This document shows positions 63,277 to 64,000 of a stretch of 64,000 bases of DNA, piece by piece; the first letter of the stretch is position 1, and every line of letters starts with the position of its first letter. The DNA lies in assembly GCF_029784135.1 (NCBI RefSeq), contig NC_073745.1, forward strand, positions 159,911,335-159,975,334, read 5' to 3'. The DNA comes from Toxorhynchites rutilus septentrionalis. Lineage: Eukaryota > Arthropoda > Insecta > Diptera > Culicidae. The notes beneath the pieces were generated by a model that made no database searches, was not told the origin of the DNA, and saw only the letters and a list, made by a program, of their open reading frames with translations. The position numbers and the translations under genes were made by a program.

Positions 63277-63850
63277 TACCATTTTTTCGCATTTTTGCCA
63301 AAAATGACTTTTTTCAAAAATTCATAACTTTTGAACTAAAACAATAAAAAACGAATACAATCAAAAAAATCGAGAGCAGAATTCAAATTTTCTGCAGGTC
63401 TGCAGGTATTTAGTATTAAGTATTTGTTTTAAAAAAGTCTTTAATTTGATATGTCGATCATCTGAATCGGTCTAGTAGATCAAAAATTATGATTTTTTGT
63501 AGTGGAACAACTGGGGAAAAAAAATTTTGAACCATCGGCTAACTTTGAAAAATCATAACTCAAAAACGAAAAAACGCCTCTCTGGTTTCGAGATATGTTG
63601 TGTGAAAAATCCTAAGCTTTCCAGAAAGAATATAAAAAAACATTAGCGAGACTATGAGACTCTGAAAACAATAAAAAACGAATAAAATCAATTATAACGA
63701 GAGCAAAATTCAAATTTTCTGCAGTTATAGTATTTTTTCAAAAACTACCAGGTGATTGGCTTTAATTTGATATGTCAATCATCTGAATCGGTTCAATAGT
63801 TCAAAAGTTATGAATTTATTAAAAAAGTCTTTTTTGGCAAAAATGCGAAA
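63277..63850. repeat. MITE-like repeat with ~45-bp inverted ends
   Basis: GCATTTTTGCCAAAAATGAC plus TTTTTTCAAAAATTCATAAC on the left pairs with GTTATGAATTTATTAAAAAA plus GTCTTTTTTGGCAAAAATGC on the right. Internally, ACAATAAAAAACGAAT(A)AAATC and TTTAATTTGATATGTC occur as two direct copies (63340-63480 and 63668-63795). Sequence to 64000 is AT-rich without a gene. Confidence 0.7.
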
Positions 63851-64000
63851 AAAATGTTTTTTGGACCACCCTAAAATGGAAATGGTCACCCTAACAAAAA
63901 AATAAAAAAACGGGTCCCATAATTTGCGATATAGAACAAAACTACCACTTTTGATGAAAATCTGGGAACCACTATATCGGTTTGGCATGGAATAGCTGTA

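Noticed and set aside
1..64000. Phage, operon, CRISPR or bacterial features
   Set aside because: No ribosome-binding-site-led gene strings, no spaced direct repeats of CRISPR type; all evidence points to insect nuclear DNA.

Overview
The window looks like eukaryotic, AT-rich, transposon-dense insect DNA, most likely from a mosquito and probably a culicine. The grounds are low coding density, many non-LTR retrotransposons (R1, I, L2/CR1 types), several mariners, a DD37E transposase of the ITmD37E type described from mosquitoes, tRNA-derived SINEs, TTAA-flanked MITEs and ~140-bp minisatellite repeats. I found no bacterial-style operon, CRISPR array, rRNA or convincing host gene. Almost every recognisable protein belongs to a transposable element (TE). 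The species is inferred, not proven.

Layout. 1-3559: a minus-strand tRNA-derived SINE (SINE-A) whose 5' edge carries a 5'-truncated R1-clade retrotransposon with a 13-14 bp target duplication. 3598-4875: a ~140-bp tandem array. 6.8-7.5 kb: a CR1/L2-like reverse transcriptase (RT) relic. 9.5-10.1 kb: a second, inverted R1 3' fragment. 10.57-12.42 kb: a large inverted repeat with a 94-bp (AT)n tract. 13.1 kb: a SINE-A copy with a clean target duplication and a paralogous empty site at 18.8 kb. 14.43-15.16 kb: an internally deleted mariner with perfect 28-bp terminal inverted repeats (TIRs). 15.40-17.69 kb: a 5'-truncated I-clade copy. 22.8-26.9 kb: broken mariners, a Tc1 scrap, an I relic and a 70-bp-arm hairpin. 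27-35 kb: MITEs and a non-autonomous hAT. 38-41 kb: an I/LOA-like relic split by an intact ITmD37E element. 41.4-48.9 kb: an L2-like element split by a full-length, nearly intact I-clade retrotransposon (42020-48151) with a 12-bp target duplication. 50.6-51.95 kb: another I-like endonuclease relic split by a 485-bp second SINE. 54-61 kb: MITEs, a 94-bp tandem array and a hAT transposase relic in two blocks. 62.0-63.3 kb: a nearly complete mariner.

How the parts relate. The window is a layered record of insertions. Several nestings can be resolved to the base because the older element's reading frame, or a paralogous empty site, resumes across the younger insertion. The youngest-looking or potentially competent items are the I element at 42.0-48.2 kb (one ORF1 frameshift, one 4-bp duplication near the ORF2 end), the ITmD37E at 38.3-39.6 kb (intact 338-residue transposase) and the mariner at 62.0-63.3 kb (open frame but damaged). 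Non-autonomous elements (SINEs, MITEs, deleted mariner) would rely on partners like these.
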